Origin: a virus
Length of the DNA: 26,251 bases
IMG/VR virus record: IMGVR_UViG_3300028361_000111
Coordinates: 1-26,251 of that record
Strand: one strand, 5' to 3'
Shown: positions 1 through 8,583 of the stretch, piece by piece
Position numbering within the stretch: position 1 is the first letter of the stretch
How the letters are laid out: each line of letters opens with the position of its first letter
Notes under the pieces: generated by a model
What the model saw: the letters and a program-made list of their open reading frames with translations, nothing else
The model's database searches: none
What the model was told of the DNA's origin: nothing
Translations under genes and position numbers: made by a program

Positions 1-230
1 ATTCTAGCTGTTGCTACATTAGAAACAAAGTTTACTGATCCCCCTCCACCCCCAGAATTAGTGTCAACCCATTCTTCTGCACCTGAATCCCACACCCAAA
101 AAGTATCAGTAGCTCCAACTATTGCAAAAGCTCCGTCAAATCCTATAGGATATGCGCTAGTCAAAGCAGACTCGGTAGCATAGTACCCAAGATTGTTTTC
201 ATCTCCTAATTTGTTTGCTAGATATCCCAT
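1..230 (-). CDS. tail-fibre-type protein, N-terminal part (truncated by window edge)
   Basis: Reading leftward from an ATG at 230-228, the frame is open to the window edge, giving about 76 residues that begin MGYLANKLGD. It contains a stretch reading AYPIGFDGAFAIVGATDT, then WVWDSGAEEW, then a glycine run (SGGGGGS). The pattern 'tayP.G..Ga.a.Vg.tdt.wvWd....W' recurs in phage tail-fibre and baseplate-associated proteins, usually ahead of a Gly-rich linker to a receptor-binding part. The C-terminal part lies outside the window. Its place at the distal end of the morphogenesis operon, after a lectin-like gene, fits a host-recognition role. That role is inferred from family pattern and context. 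Confidence 0.65.
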   Translation of the reverse strand, partial: MGYLANKLGDENNLGYYATESALTSAYPIGFDGAFAIVGATDTFWVWDSGAEEWVDTNSGGGGGSVNFVSNVATAR

Positions 231-273
231 AATGGTTGTTGTGTATTTATTATAACTCTTTTAAAATTTAATC

Positions 274-486
274 TCAAACTTCTTGATCTGCTGACCAGTC
301 ATCTGGCAATGTTTCAATTTCATTTAGTTCGCTTTCGTATTTACTATTTTTTAGTATAGCAAAGTCGTTTCCATTTTGATGACCTGTTACCTCTGCCCAT
401 CTACTTGTTGATGACTGATAGTTTTCTCCCTCTGTTACAATTACATTGTAAGCCTCGCACTCTTGTTTTGTTCCTGTGTAATACAT
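274..486 (-). CDS. small virion-associated hypothetical protein (70 aa)
   Basis: A 70-residue acidic protein, beginning MYYTGTKQEC and ending ETLPDDWSADQEV. Small proteins with a Tyr-rich start and a C-terminal 'LP.DW' motif are common in phage tail modules beside fibre genes, but I cannot name a family. It starts one base after the stop of the lectin-like gene, so the two are probably cotranslated. The role is unknown; tail or fibre accessory is the contextual guess. Confidence 0.6.
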   Translation of the reverse strand: MYYTGTKQECEAYNVIVTEGENYQSSTSRWAEVTGHQNGNDFAILKNSKYESELNEIETLPDDWSADQEV

Positions 487-487
487 A

Positions 488-1309
488 TTAGTAAATTGAA
501 TAGTGATTATTAATGTTTGTTTCTATTCCTGCTTTATTTCCTGATTGTTCTAATGAGTATAAGATTATTTCTTGCATACTTCCCCTAAATTCGACAACTG
601 AAATATCTGGTCTCCCTATTGATTCTAAAGCAAAATTATTACCGTTTGATAATGCTGTTATAGTATTTCCATTTTCTGCAACATCATAGTTAGTTCCATT
701 GTAATTAAACCATCCCATCTTTTGGTCTAGGTTTTGTCCTTGTATAGACTTAATTGAACCATCAAATAAACCTAATCCATTAACGCCACCGAAAGTACCA
801 CCGTAGAATAAACCTTTTGTACCAACATTATTAAAAAGTACATAGTTAATATTGTTTATATCATCCATTTTTGCTACAGTTATTACTGTAGATTGACTAA
901 CTAAATTAAAATTAAGATTCCCCCTTAATCCAGTAGGAAAATTAATTGCTGGCTTCCCATTATTAGTTAAAAGAACTCCTGACCTTACAATAGTAGGTTG
1001 TCTACTTGCTGTCGTTTGGACTGCATCGTTTCCATTAGAACTTTGGTCATACCATTTTGTTACAAAACCATCTCCAGAACCAGTCCATGTTGTTAGCGTC
1101 CCATCTGTAATGTCTTTTTCTTTAAAATCTAGCTCTGCATTGTCGCTTGAACGTCTTACTCTAATTACTCCTGTCGTGTGTCCTGCTCTTAGCTGTCGTA
1201 AAGAATACCCAGCCGATGCGTTTGGAAATAAATCCAAAAGACCATTAAATGAATTTAAATTAATGAGTATTCGTCTTCGGTCATAAAGTTTTCCCATTAG
1301 ACCTAACAT
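488..1309 (-). CDS. lectin-like (concanavalin A-fold) putative receptor-binding protein
   Basis: A 273-residue protein. Residues about 30-60 (AGYSLRQLRAG...IRVRRSSDN) and about 80-110 (GFVTKWYDQSSNGNDAVQTT, then RQPTIV) match a motif set found in phage and surface proteins with a LamG/arabinofuranosidase-like jelly-roll: 'aYSLR.L', 'VRRS.dn', 'WYDQSgNg...Q', 'QP.iv'. The C-terminal stretch (EFRGSMQEIILYSLEQS) is the usual last strand plus helix of that fold. This suggests carbohydrate binding at the virion surface. No catalytic residues can be assigned, so enzyme activity is not claimed. The start overlaps the preceding stop region as TAATATG; a second Met-Gly start lies four codons downstream. 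Confidence 0.65.
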   Translation of the reverse strand: MLGLMGKLYDRRRILINLNSFNGLLDLFPNASAGYSLRQLRAGHTTGVIRVRRSSDNAELDFKEKDITDGTLTTWTGSGDGFVTKWYDQSSNGNDAVQTTASRQPTIVRSGVLLTNNGKPAINFPTGLRGNLNFNLVSQSTVITVAKMDDINNINYVLFNNVGTKGLFYGGTFGGVNGLGLFDGSIKSIQGQNLDQKMGWFNYNGTNYDVAENGNTITALSNGNNFALESIGRPDISVVEFRGSMQEIILYSLEQSGNKAGIETNINNHYSIY

Positions 1310-1310
1310 A

Positions 1311-1619
1311 TTACGCTGCTATTTGTTCTAACCAGTACTCGACACGCGTACCGTTATTTGCTACTTGTAAATACATATTAGTGTTTGCGATAAACGCTGA
1401 ACCTAAAATGCTTGTAGCCCCTGTAACCACTGGAGCTGTTGCTCTATTTATAAGAATAATAGCATTACCAAAATCTACCGACCCCGTAAGAGTGTAGGTA
1501 GCTGTTGCGTTAGCGCTTGCCATGTTACAAAAGTTTCCTCCAACATTTCCAAGGTTTATTTCTGATCCTGTATCATCTATTGTATTCGGTGATCCTTTTG
1601 CTGTTGCTAGATTTCCCAT
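1311..1619 (-). CDS. beta-rich virion hypothetical protein (102 aa)
   Basis: A 102-residue protein rich in Thr, Ala, Asn and Gly, with alternating hydrophobic strands (TATYTLTGSVDFGNAIILIN) and a C-terminal aromatic end (VEYWLEQIAA). The composition is that of small beta-sandwich phage structural proteins such as tail-tip or decoration modules. It lies directly between a coiled-coil gene and the lectin-like gene with one-base gaps, so it belongs to the late operon. No family is recognised. Confidence 0.6.
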   Translation of the reverse strand: MGNLATAKGSPNTIDDTGSEINLGNVGGNFCNMASANATATYTLTGSVDFGNAIILINRATAPVVTGATSILGSAFIANTNMYLQVANNGTRVEYWLEQIAA

Positions 1620-1620
1620 A

Positions 1621-2241
1621 TTACTTTTTTGATTTTACTTTTCTAATAATATTTTCTTTCTTTAGAGATACTGGACGTTGTAGTTCAAATATCCACCGAG
1701 GAAGTTTTTCTAAAATAACATTAGCTGATTCAGAAGCTTCCTTGTGAGAACTAAACAAGTTTTTTAAATTTTTACCTAAAGTATCAAACATGTTTTGAGT
1801 AACAGAAAGATTTGCATCTGTTGTCACTTTTACTTTTTCAACAATAACTTCTATCTCTTTATTTTTACCAGCAAGACGTTCGTTAACTGAAGTAAGTTCT
1901 TGAGTCAATTTAAAAACTAAATCCTTTTTAGCGATACATGATTCTAGCAATAGAGTTTGTTTTTCTACACTATTCTCAAGTTCATTTTTCTGTGTGTTTA
2001 AAGAATCTAATTCTATTGAAATTAAATTTTTTCGTTTTTCTTCTTGTTTTTCAAGTTGTTTAATCTCTCCAATTAAAATTGTTTTTCTTGTTTCCTTGTC
2101 AGTGTAAGAGTCAGCACTTAAAATATTTGCTATTTCAAGTGATTCTTTTTTATTTTCAAGAATAGAAATTTCGCGTAAAAGTAAATCTCTTTGTTCAGCC
2201 CAAGTAGCTAATTTATTTTGTTGTTCTGTTGAGATTTGCAT
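1621..2241 (-). CDS. coiled-coil protein in virion module
   Basis: A 206-residue protein dominated by heptad-rich charged helix from about residue 5 to 150: leucines and isoleucines at regular spacing among Lys/Glu/Gln, for example ISILENKKESLE, EIKQLEKQEEKRKN and LNTQKNELENSVEKQ. A less regular basic C-terminus ends in KVKSKK. The long coiled coil suggests a trimeric or dimeric fibre shaft, a chaperone, or an internal scaffold-like virion protein. It sits between two beta-rich proteins in the late operon, which favours a structural role. It has no signal peptide or membrane segment. Confidence 0.6.
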   Translation of the reverse strand: MQISTEQQNKLATWAEQRDLLLREISILENKKESLEIANILSADSYTDKETRKTILIGEIKQLEKQEEKRKNLISIELDSLNTQKNELENSVEKQTLLLESCIAKKDLVFKLTQELTSVNERLAGKNKEIEVIVEKVKVTTDANLSVTQNMFDTLGKNLKNLFSSHKEASESANVILEKLPRWIFELQRPVSLKKENIIRKVKSKK

Positions 2242-2245
2242 ATAT

Positions 2246-2575
2246 TTATTTTCTTATGCTGTAAACTACTGCTCCTTGGAACGTTGCTCCTGCTGATAGT
2301 CGTAAAATAAAGTCTTCTTCGGGTTTCATTCTGTATCGTGGAGAGTTGTCATCTCCGGGTAAGTCAGAAGTTGTAAGACCTTGACCAGACTCTAAGTCCC
2401 ATGTAGCTAAAATAGTTGAACCTGATAAAACAGATAAAGTTCCGTTAACATCTAAGTCTCCTTGAATTTCGTGAACATAGATCCACGCTTCTTCTGTACC
2501 GGCAACAATAACATTGTCACCTGCTGGAGCTGTTACGGGAATTGTTTCTTTTCTGCTGTTTACATTTTGAATCAT
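2246..2575 (-). CDS. beta-rich putative virion protein (109 aa)
   Basis: A 109-residue protein. Residues about 12-60 have strand-turn patterns (TIPVTAPAGDNVIVAG, WIYVHEIQGDLDVNGTL) and the protein ends in GATFQGAVVYSIRK. The pattern resembles small phage tail or neck beta-barrels, but no specific family can be assigned. It is the first gene after the 89-bp gap following the major capsid gene, and opens the run of virion accessory genes. Function is inferred from position only. Confidence 0.55.
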   Translation of the reverse strand: MIQNVNSRKETIPVTAPAGDNVIVAGTEEAWIYVHEIQGDLDVNGTLSVLSGSTILATWDLESGQGLTTSDLPGDDNSPRYRMKPEEDFILRLSAGATFQGAVVYSIRK

Positions 2576-2664
2576 AATATTATTGTTATTTGTTATTAAT
2601 AATCTACCTGATAAGCAACTCGAAATTAATCAAGTGGCCTACAGATAGATAATACCATTTCTGG

Positions 2665-3702
2665 TTATCCTGCGGAACTCCCGTCTCCGGCACTCCACAT
2701 CCAACCTCGTAAATCACCAGCTCCTAGAACTGCGATTGAGTTGAAGTTAAGAATAAGATCTTGGTTTCCGATTAGGTCAACCACTGCTTTCTCTGCTCGA
2801 GTAGCAAGTGCTTCAACGTATAAGAATCCGTAATCTTCTCCTACCATCTTTGAATCAAACATTCCCCACATAAGACCATTCATACCTAAGTTTTGGTATG
2901 GTGATAGTTCAACCACCTTGAATGTGTCTGTAGCTGGAGCGTTGTTAAAGATGTTTGCTTGCGCAGGTGCAATTCCTTTTTCAATAGTAGCTTTAATAGT
3001 TTTTGCAAACTGTGCTGCTGATGATCCGGCTCGAACTACAACTGTATCAAGCGTAGACATAAGAGGTAATCCTCGTCCATCTTTCTTTAATGAGTGTAAT
3101 CTTCGTGCGGCTAGAAGTGCTGAATAAGTAAGTTCAGGTGATGAAGTTGATCCATCAACGATTACGTTAGTCCATGCAGCTCCTCCATTTTCAAGTGGGT
3201 GAGTTGCATCCCAGTAAGGAACAGCATCTGCTCCGATTGTTGAGATTGGCGTATTACGTCCTACTGTGTTGATTGGAACAAACGTAAATGAAGTTCCGAA
3301 TCCCTGTGCTAGTAAAGCTTGAGCAAGATAGTTTTTAGCATGTTCGATAGCGTTTTTACCATCAAGAACTTTTGCTTTAACATCTCCCTTAATTTTTGCA
3401 GATGATCCATCGAAAAGAAAGAAGTTTGACTGGAATGTCATTCGTACTTTTTTCGTAAAGTGCATTTGCGTGTAGTTTTTTGAGAAACCTTGAACTGGAG
3501 CATCTCCTGTTCCGACTCCTCCGTCATTGATTATCTCTCCCATACCAAGTCCAGTAACTCCTGTATTTGAGTAAATACGTTGTGAGTCACTAACTTTGTG
3601 CATGTAGTCAAGATACTCTGATCTTACTGATGGCGCTGTTTTAGGTGAAATCTTTTTCACCACGTTGTTCACGATTACAGCATAGTCATTTATTGTAGAC
3701 AT
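2665..3702 (-). CDS. major capsid protein
   Basis: A 345-residue protein following scaffold and decoration candidates, as expected in a head module. The region YWDATHPLENGGAAWTNV (about residues 163-180) matches the 'HPL..GG...N' signature of Mu-like and related HK97-fold major head subunits, where it lies in the A-domain. The N-terminal part (MHFTKKVRMTFQSNFFLFDG) could be the E-loop/P-domain region. Length is normal for HK97-fold capsids without a fused protease. A protease is not obvious in this operon, so maturation may rely on the scaffold alone. The leader contains no Shine-Dalgarno sequence. Confidence 0.8.
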   Translation of the reverse strand: MSTINDYAVIVNNVVKKISPKTAPSVRSEYLDYMHKVSDSQRIYSNTGVTGLGMGEIINDGGVGTGDAPVQGFSKNYTQMHFTKKVRMTFQSNFFLFDGSSAKIKGDVKAKVLDGKNAIEHAKNYLAQALLAQGFGTSFTFVPINTVGRNTPISTIGADAVPYWDATHPLENGGAAWTNVIVDGSTSSPELTYSALLAARRLHSLKKDGRGLPLMSTLDTVVVRAGSSAAQFAKTIKATIEKGIAPAQANIFNNAPATDTFKVVELSPYQNLGMNGLMWGMFDSKMVGEDYGFLYVEALATRAEKAVVDLIGNQDLILNFNSIAVLGAGDLRGWMWSAGDGSSAG

Positions 3703-3723
3703 AGTTATTGTTTGATTAGATTA

Positions 3724-4137
3724 TTAAGCTGTTAAGAAACGTACAAGAATTTTCTTGTCTGCCGCTGCTCCGTAAACTCCTACTTGCTGAACAACTCCTG
3801 CTGAAGCTGTTGTACCAGTATTGTTAACGATTCCTCCGTTAGCTCCAAGGACCATTTTTTGTCCTGTGTGTGCTGCGTTAGAGTTGTTGGTTGAGTCTGC
3901 CAACCATACGTCATTTTGAAATACTTCAATTACTGGAACTTGCGTAAGTGCTTGTTCCGCTGTAATAGATTCATTACAAATACCAATTAAGTTTTCTACA
4001 GTAGTAGATGAAGTTCCGGGAACTGCAAGTCCTGAAGTATACATCAAAACTTCTCCTTTTGTTGTAACTCGGTTAGCAGCTTTAACAACTTCTTTCAGTG
4101 ACCGCGTTGGGTTTTTGATTTGTGATTGTTTAAACAT
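3724..4137 (-). CDS. putative head decoration/stabilisation protein
   Basis: A 137-residue protein directly upstream of the major capsid gene, 21 bp away. After a basic N-terminus (MFKQSQIKNPTRSLKEVVKA) it is strand-rich, with G-T-S/N loops: GEVLMYTSGLAVPGTSST, DVWLADSTNNSN, GVYGAAADKKILVRFL. Small beta-tulip or beta-barrel proteins between scaffold and capsid genes are usually head decoration proteins of the lambda gpD or related type. No diagnostic motif is visible, so the call rests on gene order, size and strand pattern. Confidence 0.55.
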   Translation of the reverse strand: MFKQSQIKNPTRSLKEVVKAANRVTTKGEVLMYTSGLAVPGTSSTTVENLIGICNESITAEQALTQVPVIEVFQNDVWLADSTNNSNAAHTGQKMVLGANGGIVNNTGTTASAGVVQQVGVYGAAADKKILVRFLTA

Positions 4138-4158
4138 ATCATTGTTATTTGATTGTAA

Positions 4159-5049
4159 TTAATCTTCCAAAAGCTCTAGGGCTTTTTTTTCAGACATACC
4201 AGCTGCCATAAGTTCTGCAACAGCAGCTTCATCTCCATCGGGAATATTCGATTGAGTATTCGTTCCTCCGGGAAACTGCATTGTATTAACTTTTTCTGCA
4301 ACATTTGCTGATTTCAAGACTCGGTCTTGAATACCTTCAGCAGGTTTAAACATATTTTCTTTTGCTAGTTCAAGAACTGTCATTAGTTCTTTACCAGACT
4401 TGTTTTGCCAATTATAGTTATTATCAACAAAATCGAAAAATACATCTCGTGTGTCTTGATCTTTAAACATAGGGTGTCGTTCTACAAATCCTTCAAGGGT
4501 GTTGTTAACACTTTGTTTATCACGCTCCTCTTGTAGTATTTGTTGAATGTCTTCCTTTGTCGCTCCCCCAAGTTCTTTCAATCTTTCTAAATCTGCTTTA
4601 GTTTGAGGATCTATATCTTCTGGAATTTCTACAATCTCTTTAGGATTATTAATACTTTCTTTTTTCTGTGAAATACTTAGTTCTCGAATATCATTTCGTG
4701 TACCTTGTATTTTATCAGATAAGTTTTGTTTTTGTTCTTCTGTAACAGCTACTTTTTTCTTCTGGATGTGTTCCATCAATTCTACCCTTTTTTCATAGAC
4801 TTCATCCGATTCGAATTTAGACTTTAAGGGCAATTTGAAATCCATAGTTGCTTCATCAGAATTTTTTACAGGAGCTTCGTCGGGATTCTCCACCTCTTCA
4901 GGTTTGACTTGATTTTCTACAAGTTCTTTACCGGCTTTGAGTTTGTTAATTGAGTCTTCTAGTTCCTGATCCAAAGCGTCATCGTTTTCGATAACTGGTT
5001 CTTCGGGAGTAACTACTTCTTCTTTAACTTCTTCGTGTTGTTTGTTCAT
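4159..5049 (-). CDS. head scaffolding protein
   Basis: About 296 residues, very acidic and lysine-rich and low in aromatics until a short central region (FVERHPMFKDQDTRDVFFDF). Long predicted helices (EEVVTPEEPVIEND, EKRVELMEHIQKKKVAVTEE, TKADLERLKELGGATKED) and a helical C-terminus (AAVAELMAAGMSEKKALELL) fit the internal scaffold of HK97-type procapsids. Position between the portal cluster and the capsid gene agrees. I start it at the ATG at 5049 because that ATG has the AT-rich 'tactattATG' leader used elsewhere. An in-frame ATG at 5064 would add five residues (MRCTI). Confidence 0.7.
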   Translation of the reverse strand: MNKQHEEVKEEVVTPEEPVIENDDALDQELEDSINKLKAGKELVENQVKPEEVENPDEAPVKNSDEATMDFKLPLKSKFESDEVYEKRVELMEHIQKKKVAVTEEQKQNLSDKIQGTRNDIRELSISQKKESINNPKEIVEIPEDIDPQTKADLERLKELGGATKEDIQQILQEERDKQSVNNTLEGFVERHPMFKDQDTRDVFFDFVDNNYNWQNKSGKELMTVLELAKENMFKPAEGIQDRVLKSANVAEKVNTMQFPGGTNTQSNIPDGDEAAVAELMAAGMSEKKALELLED

Positions 5050-5131
5050 AATAGTACATCTCATAACGGAGAGTGGGCCGAACTATATGTTAATTAATTA
5101 TAATATAAAAGTACCTATCTATGCAAGCTTT

Positions 5132-5554
5132 TTAATCTTCAATCTTAATAGTTCCAGAATTAAAGATATTTAAAAGTTTACTTTTTAAGGTATCAAGGTT
5201 TACGCTACCTTCGTTTATGAAGGACATAGCGTGCTTTTGGAACTCTCCTTTTACTGAATCATTATCGTCTCCAACTTGCGTTGAGTACTTGATTGGAACA
5301 ATAACAAGATAAACTTCTTTGGTTTTATCTTTGTAAAATAGAAATCCATGTTTAGGTTTAAAAATTTTATTAAACACTGCAATCATGTCTTCTCGATCAA
5401 CAGGTACTCCTGAAATTTGAGTGAAGTAACTTGGAGCTTCTCCTTTAAAGAAGTAATCTTTTTCTTTAACAGGTTTTCCTGCTACGTCATATAAGATAAT
5501 TTCTTTTCTAGTTTCTTCTGTAACTGTTTTTGCGGTTGTTTCTTTTGTTGCCAT
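5132..5554 (-). CDS. hypothetical protein in head module (140 aa)
   Basis: A 140-residue protein with a Thr/Lys/Glu-rich disordered start (MATKETTAKTVTEETRKE), then an alpha/beta core (YDVAGKPVKEKDYFFKGEAP, HGFLFYKDKTKEVYLVIVPI) and an acidic end. It lies between the scaffold and a basic protein in the head operon, after a small hairpin in the upstream gap. It could be a head-assembly accessory protein. I do not recognise a family. Confidence 0.55.
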   Translation of the reverse strand: MATKETTAKTVTEETRKEIILYDVAGKPVKEKDYFFKGEAPSYFTQISGVPVDREDMIAVFNKIFKPKHGFLFYKDKTKEVYLVIVPIKYSTQVGDDNDSVKGEFQKHAMSFINEGSVNLDTLKSKLLNIFNSGTIKIED

Positions 5555-5563
5555 ATTTATACA

Positions 5564-5580
5564 TATCGTAACCTACGATA
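5564..5580 (-). other. intergenic hairpin (7-bp perfect stem, 3-nt loop)
   Basis: TATCGTA, then a 3-nt loop, then TACGATA, in the 36-bp gap between the 140-aa and 156-aa head-module genes. There is no T-run after it on either strand, so it is more likely an mRNA processing or stability structure, or an operator, than a terminator. A hairpin with the same TACGATA/TATCGTA core lies at 11478-11502. Confidence 0.5.
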
Positions 5581-5590
5581 GGGAGGGGTC

Positions 5591-6061
5591 TTATTTTAAT
5601 AAATTTTTGAAAAAGGCGTAAAACTTTTTTACGAAGTTTTTTTGTTCGGGTTTAATTTTTTTACGAACCTTTTCAATATATTCGGGTGTAAGTGTAAATG
5701 CTGGTACGTCTTTATTTATTTTTGCGATTTTCATTGCTTCTTCTATAAGAGCAAATTCAACTGGGTAAGGGTGATAGTAATCTAGTCTTACTTCTTCACC
5801 TTTTTTTATGTCTCGGGTAACATTAACAACTATTTGTCTCTGTACCTCTACAACATCAATTTTTTCTGTATCTACAGATAATGCTTCTAATGCTTCGGCG
5901 TTCACTTGACCAACAAGCATCGTCATCATTTCTTCTGCTGATATTTCAAACGTATCACCCTTTGGAGTAATAAATTTCATTGTTTTATTCTTTTTTGCTT
6001 TTTTAGAATAATTAATTTGTACCGTATAATCTTTCTTTTTTAGTTCACTAGGTTTTTTCAT
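5591..6061 (-). CDS. hypothetical protein in head module (156 aa)
   Basis: A 156-residue, strongly basic protein. It has a basic N-terminal stretch (KKKDYTVQINYSKKAKKNKT), a middle strand region (VEVQRQIVVNVTRDIKKGEE followed by VRLDYYHPYPVEFALIEEAM), and a Lys/Phe-rich end (FVKKFYAFFKNLLK) that could form an amphipathic helix. It is separated by two bases from the upstream gene and is cotranscribed with the portal gene. A nucleic-acid or membrane contact is possible from charge, but no family is recognised. Confidence 0.5.
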   Translation of the reverse strand: MKKPSELKKKDYTVQINYSKKAKKNKTMKFITPKGDTFEISAEEMMTMLVGQVNAEALEALSVDTEKIDVVEVQRQIVVNVTRDIKKGEEVRLDYYHPYPVEFALIEEAMKIAKINKDVPAFTLTPEYIEKVRKKIKPEQKNFVKKFYAFFKNLLK

Positions 6062-6063
6062 AA

Positions 6064-6294
6064 TTATTTATTGTTTAATTCTCCTCGTTTAATTTTTTCT
6101 AATAAATTAACCATGTTTTGTATCATCGTACTTTGAGTGTCAAGAACTATTGCATTTACACATGTTCCCCATTGCGTTTCCGCAAGGATTGGAACTTGTT
6201 GAGCGCAATCTTTCATTAACTCGATGACAGCACTTGCATGCTCACTTTGAGCAAGTCTTATTTTTCTTGATTCTAAATTTTCTGTGTTTGACAT
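6064..6294 (-). CDS. small hypothetical protein downstream of portal (76 aa)
   Basis: A 76-residue, mostly helical protein (LESRKIRLAQSEHASAVIEL and VLDTQSTMIQNMVNLLEKIK) with two cysteines (DCAQ, GTCV). It lies 18 bp after the portal gene. The size and the position suggest a head-assembly helper, but this is context only. Confidence 0.5.
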   Translation of the reverse strand: MSNTENLESRKIRLAQSEHASAVIELMKDCAQQVPILAETQWGTCVNAIVLDTQSTMIQNMVNLLEKIKRGELNNK

Positions 6295-6312
6295 ATATTT
6301 TTATATTAGTTA

Positions 6313-8547
6313 TTAATTTCCGGGAAAGAATCCTGATTGGCCATTGGCTGCCCGGCCCATTGAGGCATCAACTGCTGATCCCATTGGCGATTGTGGACGA
6401 GGAACCTGATTGTCTCCCTTTGGTGTAATTAAATCTTTGTTACTAGATACTCCCGGTGTGTTCTCCTTATTAGGAGCAACAGTTCCCGGTGTTTGTGATG
6501 GAACTCCCTCCATTTGAGATGGAGAAAGCCCAGCCTGTTCTTCAATTTGTCTTTGTACATCTGGCGGAGCATGTTGATATTTAAGAGTTTCTACGGGAGC
6601 TGGCGGTGGAGCAGGTTGCTCTACTGGTTGAGCTGCAATAATCTCGTCATACATATTTTTAGGAATGTAATCGAAAATATCTTGTTTCTGAATAATCATA
6701 AGTTGTTCGAGTGTTTTAAGCTGAACAGATGCAAGCGCAGGGTCTTCTTTTCTTGCTGCAAAAATAATATTGAGCTGATTTGTAATAGCAGGGAACAGCG
6801 CCATATATGTTTGCTTTTGAATCTCCATAGATGGCAGAAGCATTGAATCAGGATCAATTATAAATTCGTAATAGTCTGATTTGTGTCCGTATGCTTCAAC
6901 TTCTTCAAATAACTTCCTTGCTGAAATAGTTCGAGTAGGAACGTCTTCTTGAATGTCTCCTTCTGGAGTAAAGTCAAAGTTCATCCGCATGTTTTTAGAT
7001 GCAGCCGCGACAATACCTCCTGATGGAATACCATCCTCTCCAATAACTTCTTCTGACTCTACATAGTAGTCAGGATTTTGTTTTTGGAACTCGATAAGAG
7101 ATTCACTAGAGTCAAGCATAAAAATTTTATCAAATGGAAGAGTTTGTTGAGTCCAACTTGTAAAGATATGCGCATCCGTCTGTAATCCGTCCACCATTGA
7201 GTTTCTTGGTGGAGTTAACCGGTTATATGCGGCCTCTTTCATAATTACTGTTGATCCAAGAGTACTTTCTGTATCTGTACCAGCAACAATGTTGTTGATA
7301 CCTGTGTTTTCCTCGATTGCATTTTTTTGTTGCTGACCAAAAGCAATTCCTTGCTGAACATTTCCTTTTGTCTGAACGACATCAATATCAGTCCCTTTAC
7401 TCTTAGGATTAATAGTATTAGGAGAACGTACATATGTATTTGAACCATTTTGTACTTGCGTTCCAAATATTAATGGGTGAATTTCAGCTTCTACCTGAAG
7501 CGCGTTAAGAGAATTGATGTATGTAAACAATGCTGTGTTACCTCGCATCAATTCATAAAGTCCCACTCCGTATGGGTCATTAAGATCTTTTGCGAAACAT
7601 CGAACAACTACGATTGAACCATGACTGTCATCGTTTGGTAGTTCGCCATCGTAGAGAATAAGTTTACCACAACAAATAACGTACCTATTAGAAAGAACAT
7701 CTTCGTAGTACCCAATAGTTACACTAAGTTTTGCTTTATCTTGGTTTTCGTCTTTAGCTTCTTCTGAAGAATTACAGTATTCTATTTTTGCTTTGTTTTC
7801 TTTAGTATTTGCTTCAGGATATTTTTTAAAAAATTCTTCTGTTAAAATATCTTTTTCATAATACACTTCTTTTTGTGACCAGTGGTCTGCATTATTAAAT
7901 CCTACACCAAGCCATGTTCTACTAGGGTCCATAGGTTCTCGATACACGTCATCAAAGAGAATTTTCTCAACTCCTTTACGTTGTACTGCAACTCGCTTTG
8001 GATATACACGCCAAGCAGCCCAACCGCAAGTAAATAACGTTTGATAAACTAGAGACAAAGTATTTTTCCCATTTGCTCCGTTCATTGACCAACCACGTCG
8101 CCATAAATCGTAAATAAGTTTTGAATATACTTTGTCGTCAGATTCTACTCTTGCATCAGGAACTTTCCCTCCTAATACTGAAGTCGCAATTAATATTTTT
8201 GAAAAAGCAATAGGCTCCACAGATGATGGAACTCCTGATTGGCTTTTTGCGCTGTTTCCATTTTTTTGAGGATAGACGTTCATATCATATGAACCATTAT
8301 CCATCTTGTTATAAACAACCATTGATCCCCAACCGTTGTCCTCTTGTTTTTTTTCTCCATAAGAGACCTCTGTGTTAACAAGGTTTTCTTTAATTTGTTT
8401 ATTTAGTTTATCAAATCTTTTTCGATATTGAGAATCTTTCATTTGTTTCTTCTTCGTGTAAATGAATTCAACACTATCTTGTTTCTTTTTATCTTTTACA
8501 GATTTTACGATTTTATCTGCTTTTACTTGGTCGTAGGATTCGGACAT
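6313..8547 (-). CDS. portal protein
   Basis: A 744-residue protein directly after the large terminase gene, the normal place for the dodecameric portal through which DNA enters the head. The region DPYGVGLYELMRGNTALFTY, followed by INSLNALQVEAEIHPLIFG (about residues 325-363), resembles the portal core of large P22-like portals, where 'G.G......P.Q...N...' precedes the helical stem. A charged N-terminal 90 residues (KSVKDKKKQDSVEFIYTKKK) and a long Pro/Gln-rich C-terminal tail from about residue 650 (AQPVEQPAPPPAPVETLK, GRAANGQSGFFPGN) flank it. The tail is an unusually low-complexity extension. The start has no Shine-Dalgarno sequence. Confidence 0.8.
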   Translation of the reverse strand: MSESYDQVKADKIVKSVKDKKKQDSVEFIYTKKKQMKDSQYRKRFDKLNKQIKENLVNTEVSYGEKKQEDNGWGSMVVYNKMDNGSYDMNVYPQKNGNSAKSQSGVPSSVEPIAFSKILIATSVLGGKVPDARVESDDKVYSKLIYDLWRRGWSMNGANGKNTLSLVYQTLFTCGWAAWRVYPKRVAVQRKGVEKILFDDVYREPMDPSRTWLGVGFNNADHWSQKEVYYEKDILTEEFFKKYPEANTKENKAKIEYCNSSEEAKDENQDKAKLSVTIGYYEDVLSNRYVICCGKLILYDGELPNDDSHGSIVVVRCFAKDLNDPYGVGLYELMRGNTALFTYINSLNALQVEAEIHPLIFGTQVQNGSNTYVRSPNTINPKSKGTDIDVVQTKGNVQQGIAFGQQQKNAIEENTGINNIVAGTDTESTLGSTVIMKEAAYNRLTPPRNSMVDGLQTDAHIFTSWTQQTLPFDKIFMLDSSESLIEFQKQNPDYYVESEEVIGEDGIPSGGIVAAASKNMRMNFDFTPEGDIQEDVPTRTISARKLFEEVEAYGHKSDYYEFIIDPDSMLLPSMEIQKQTYMALFPAITNQLNIIFAARKEDPALASVQLKTLEQLMIIQKQDIFDYIPKNMYDEIIAAQPVEQPAPPPAPVETLKYQHAPPDVQRQIEEQAGLSPSQMEGVPSQTPGTVAPNKENTPGVSSNKDLITPKGDNQVPRPQSPMGSAVDASMGRAANGQSGFFPGN

Positions 8548-8583
8548 AGTCTTATTATCAGTTATTAGTAATATTTAGTCAAA

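Noticed and set aside
6514-6846. A plus-strand gene of 110 residues inside the portal gene
   Set aside because: It is antisense to a clear portal gene, has skewed composition (Trp/Arg/Asn/Phe) and no leader.
7245-7466. A second minus-strand frame within the portal gene
   Set aside because: A shadow frame of the portal core; the portal reading is uninterrupted there, so no frameshift is needed.
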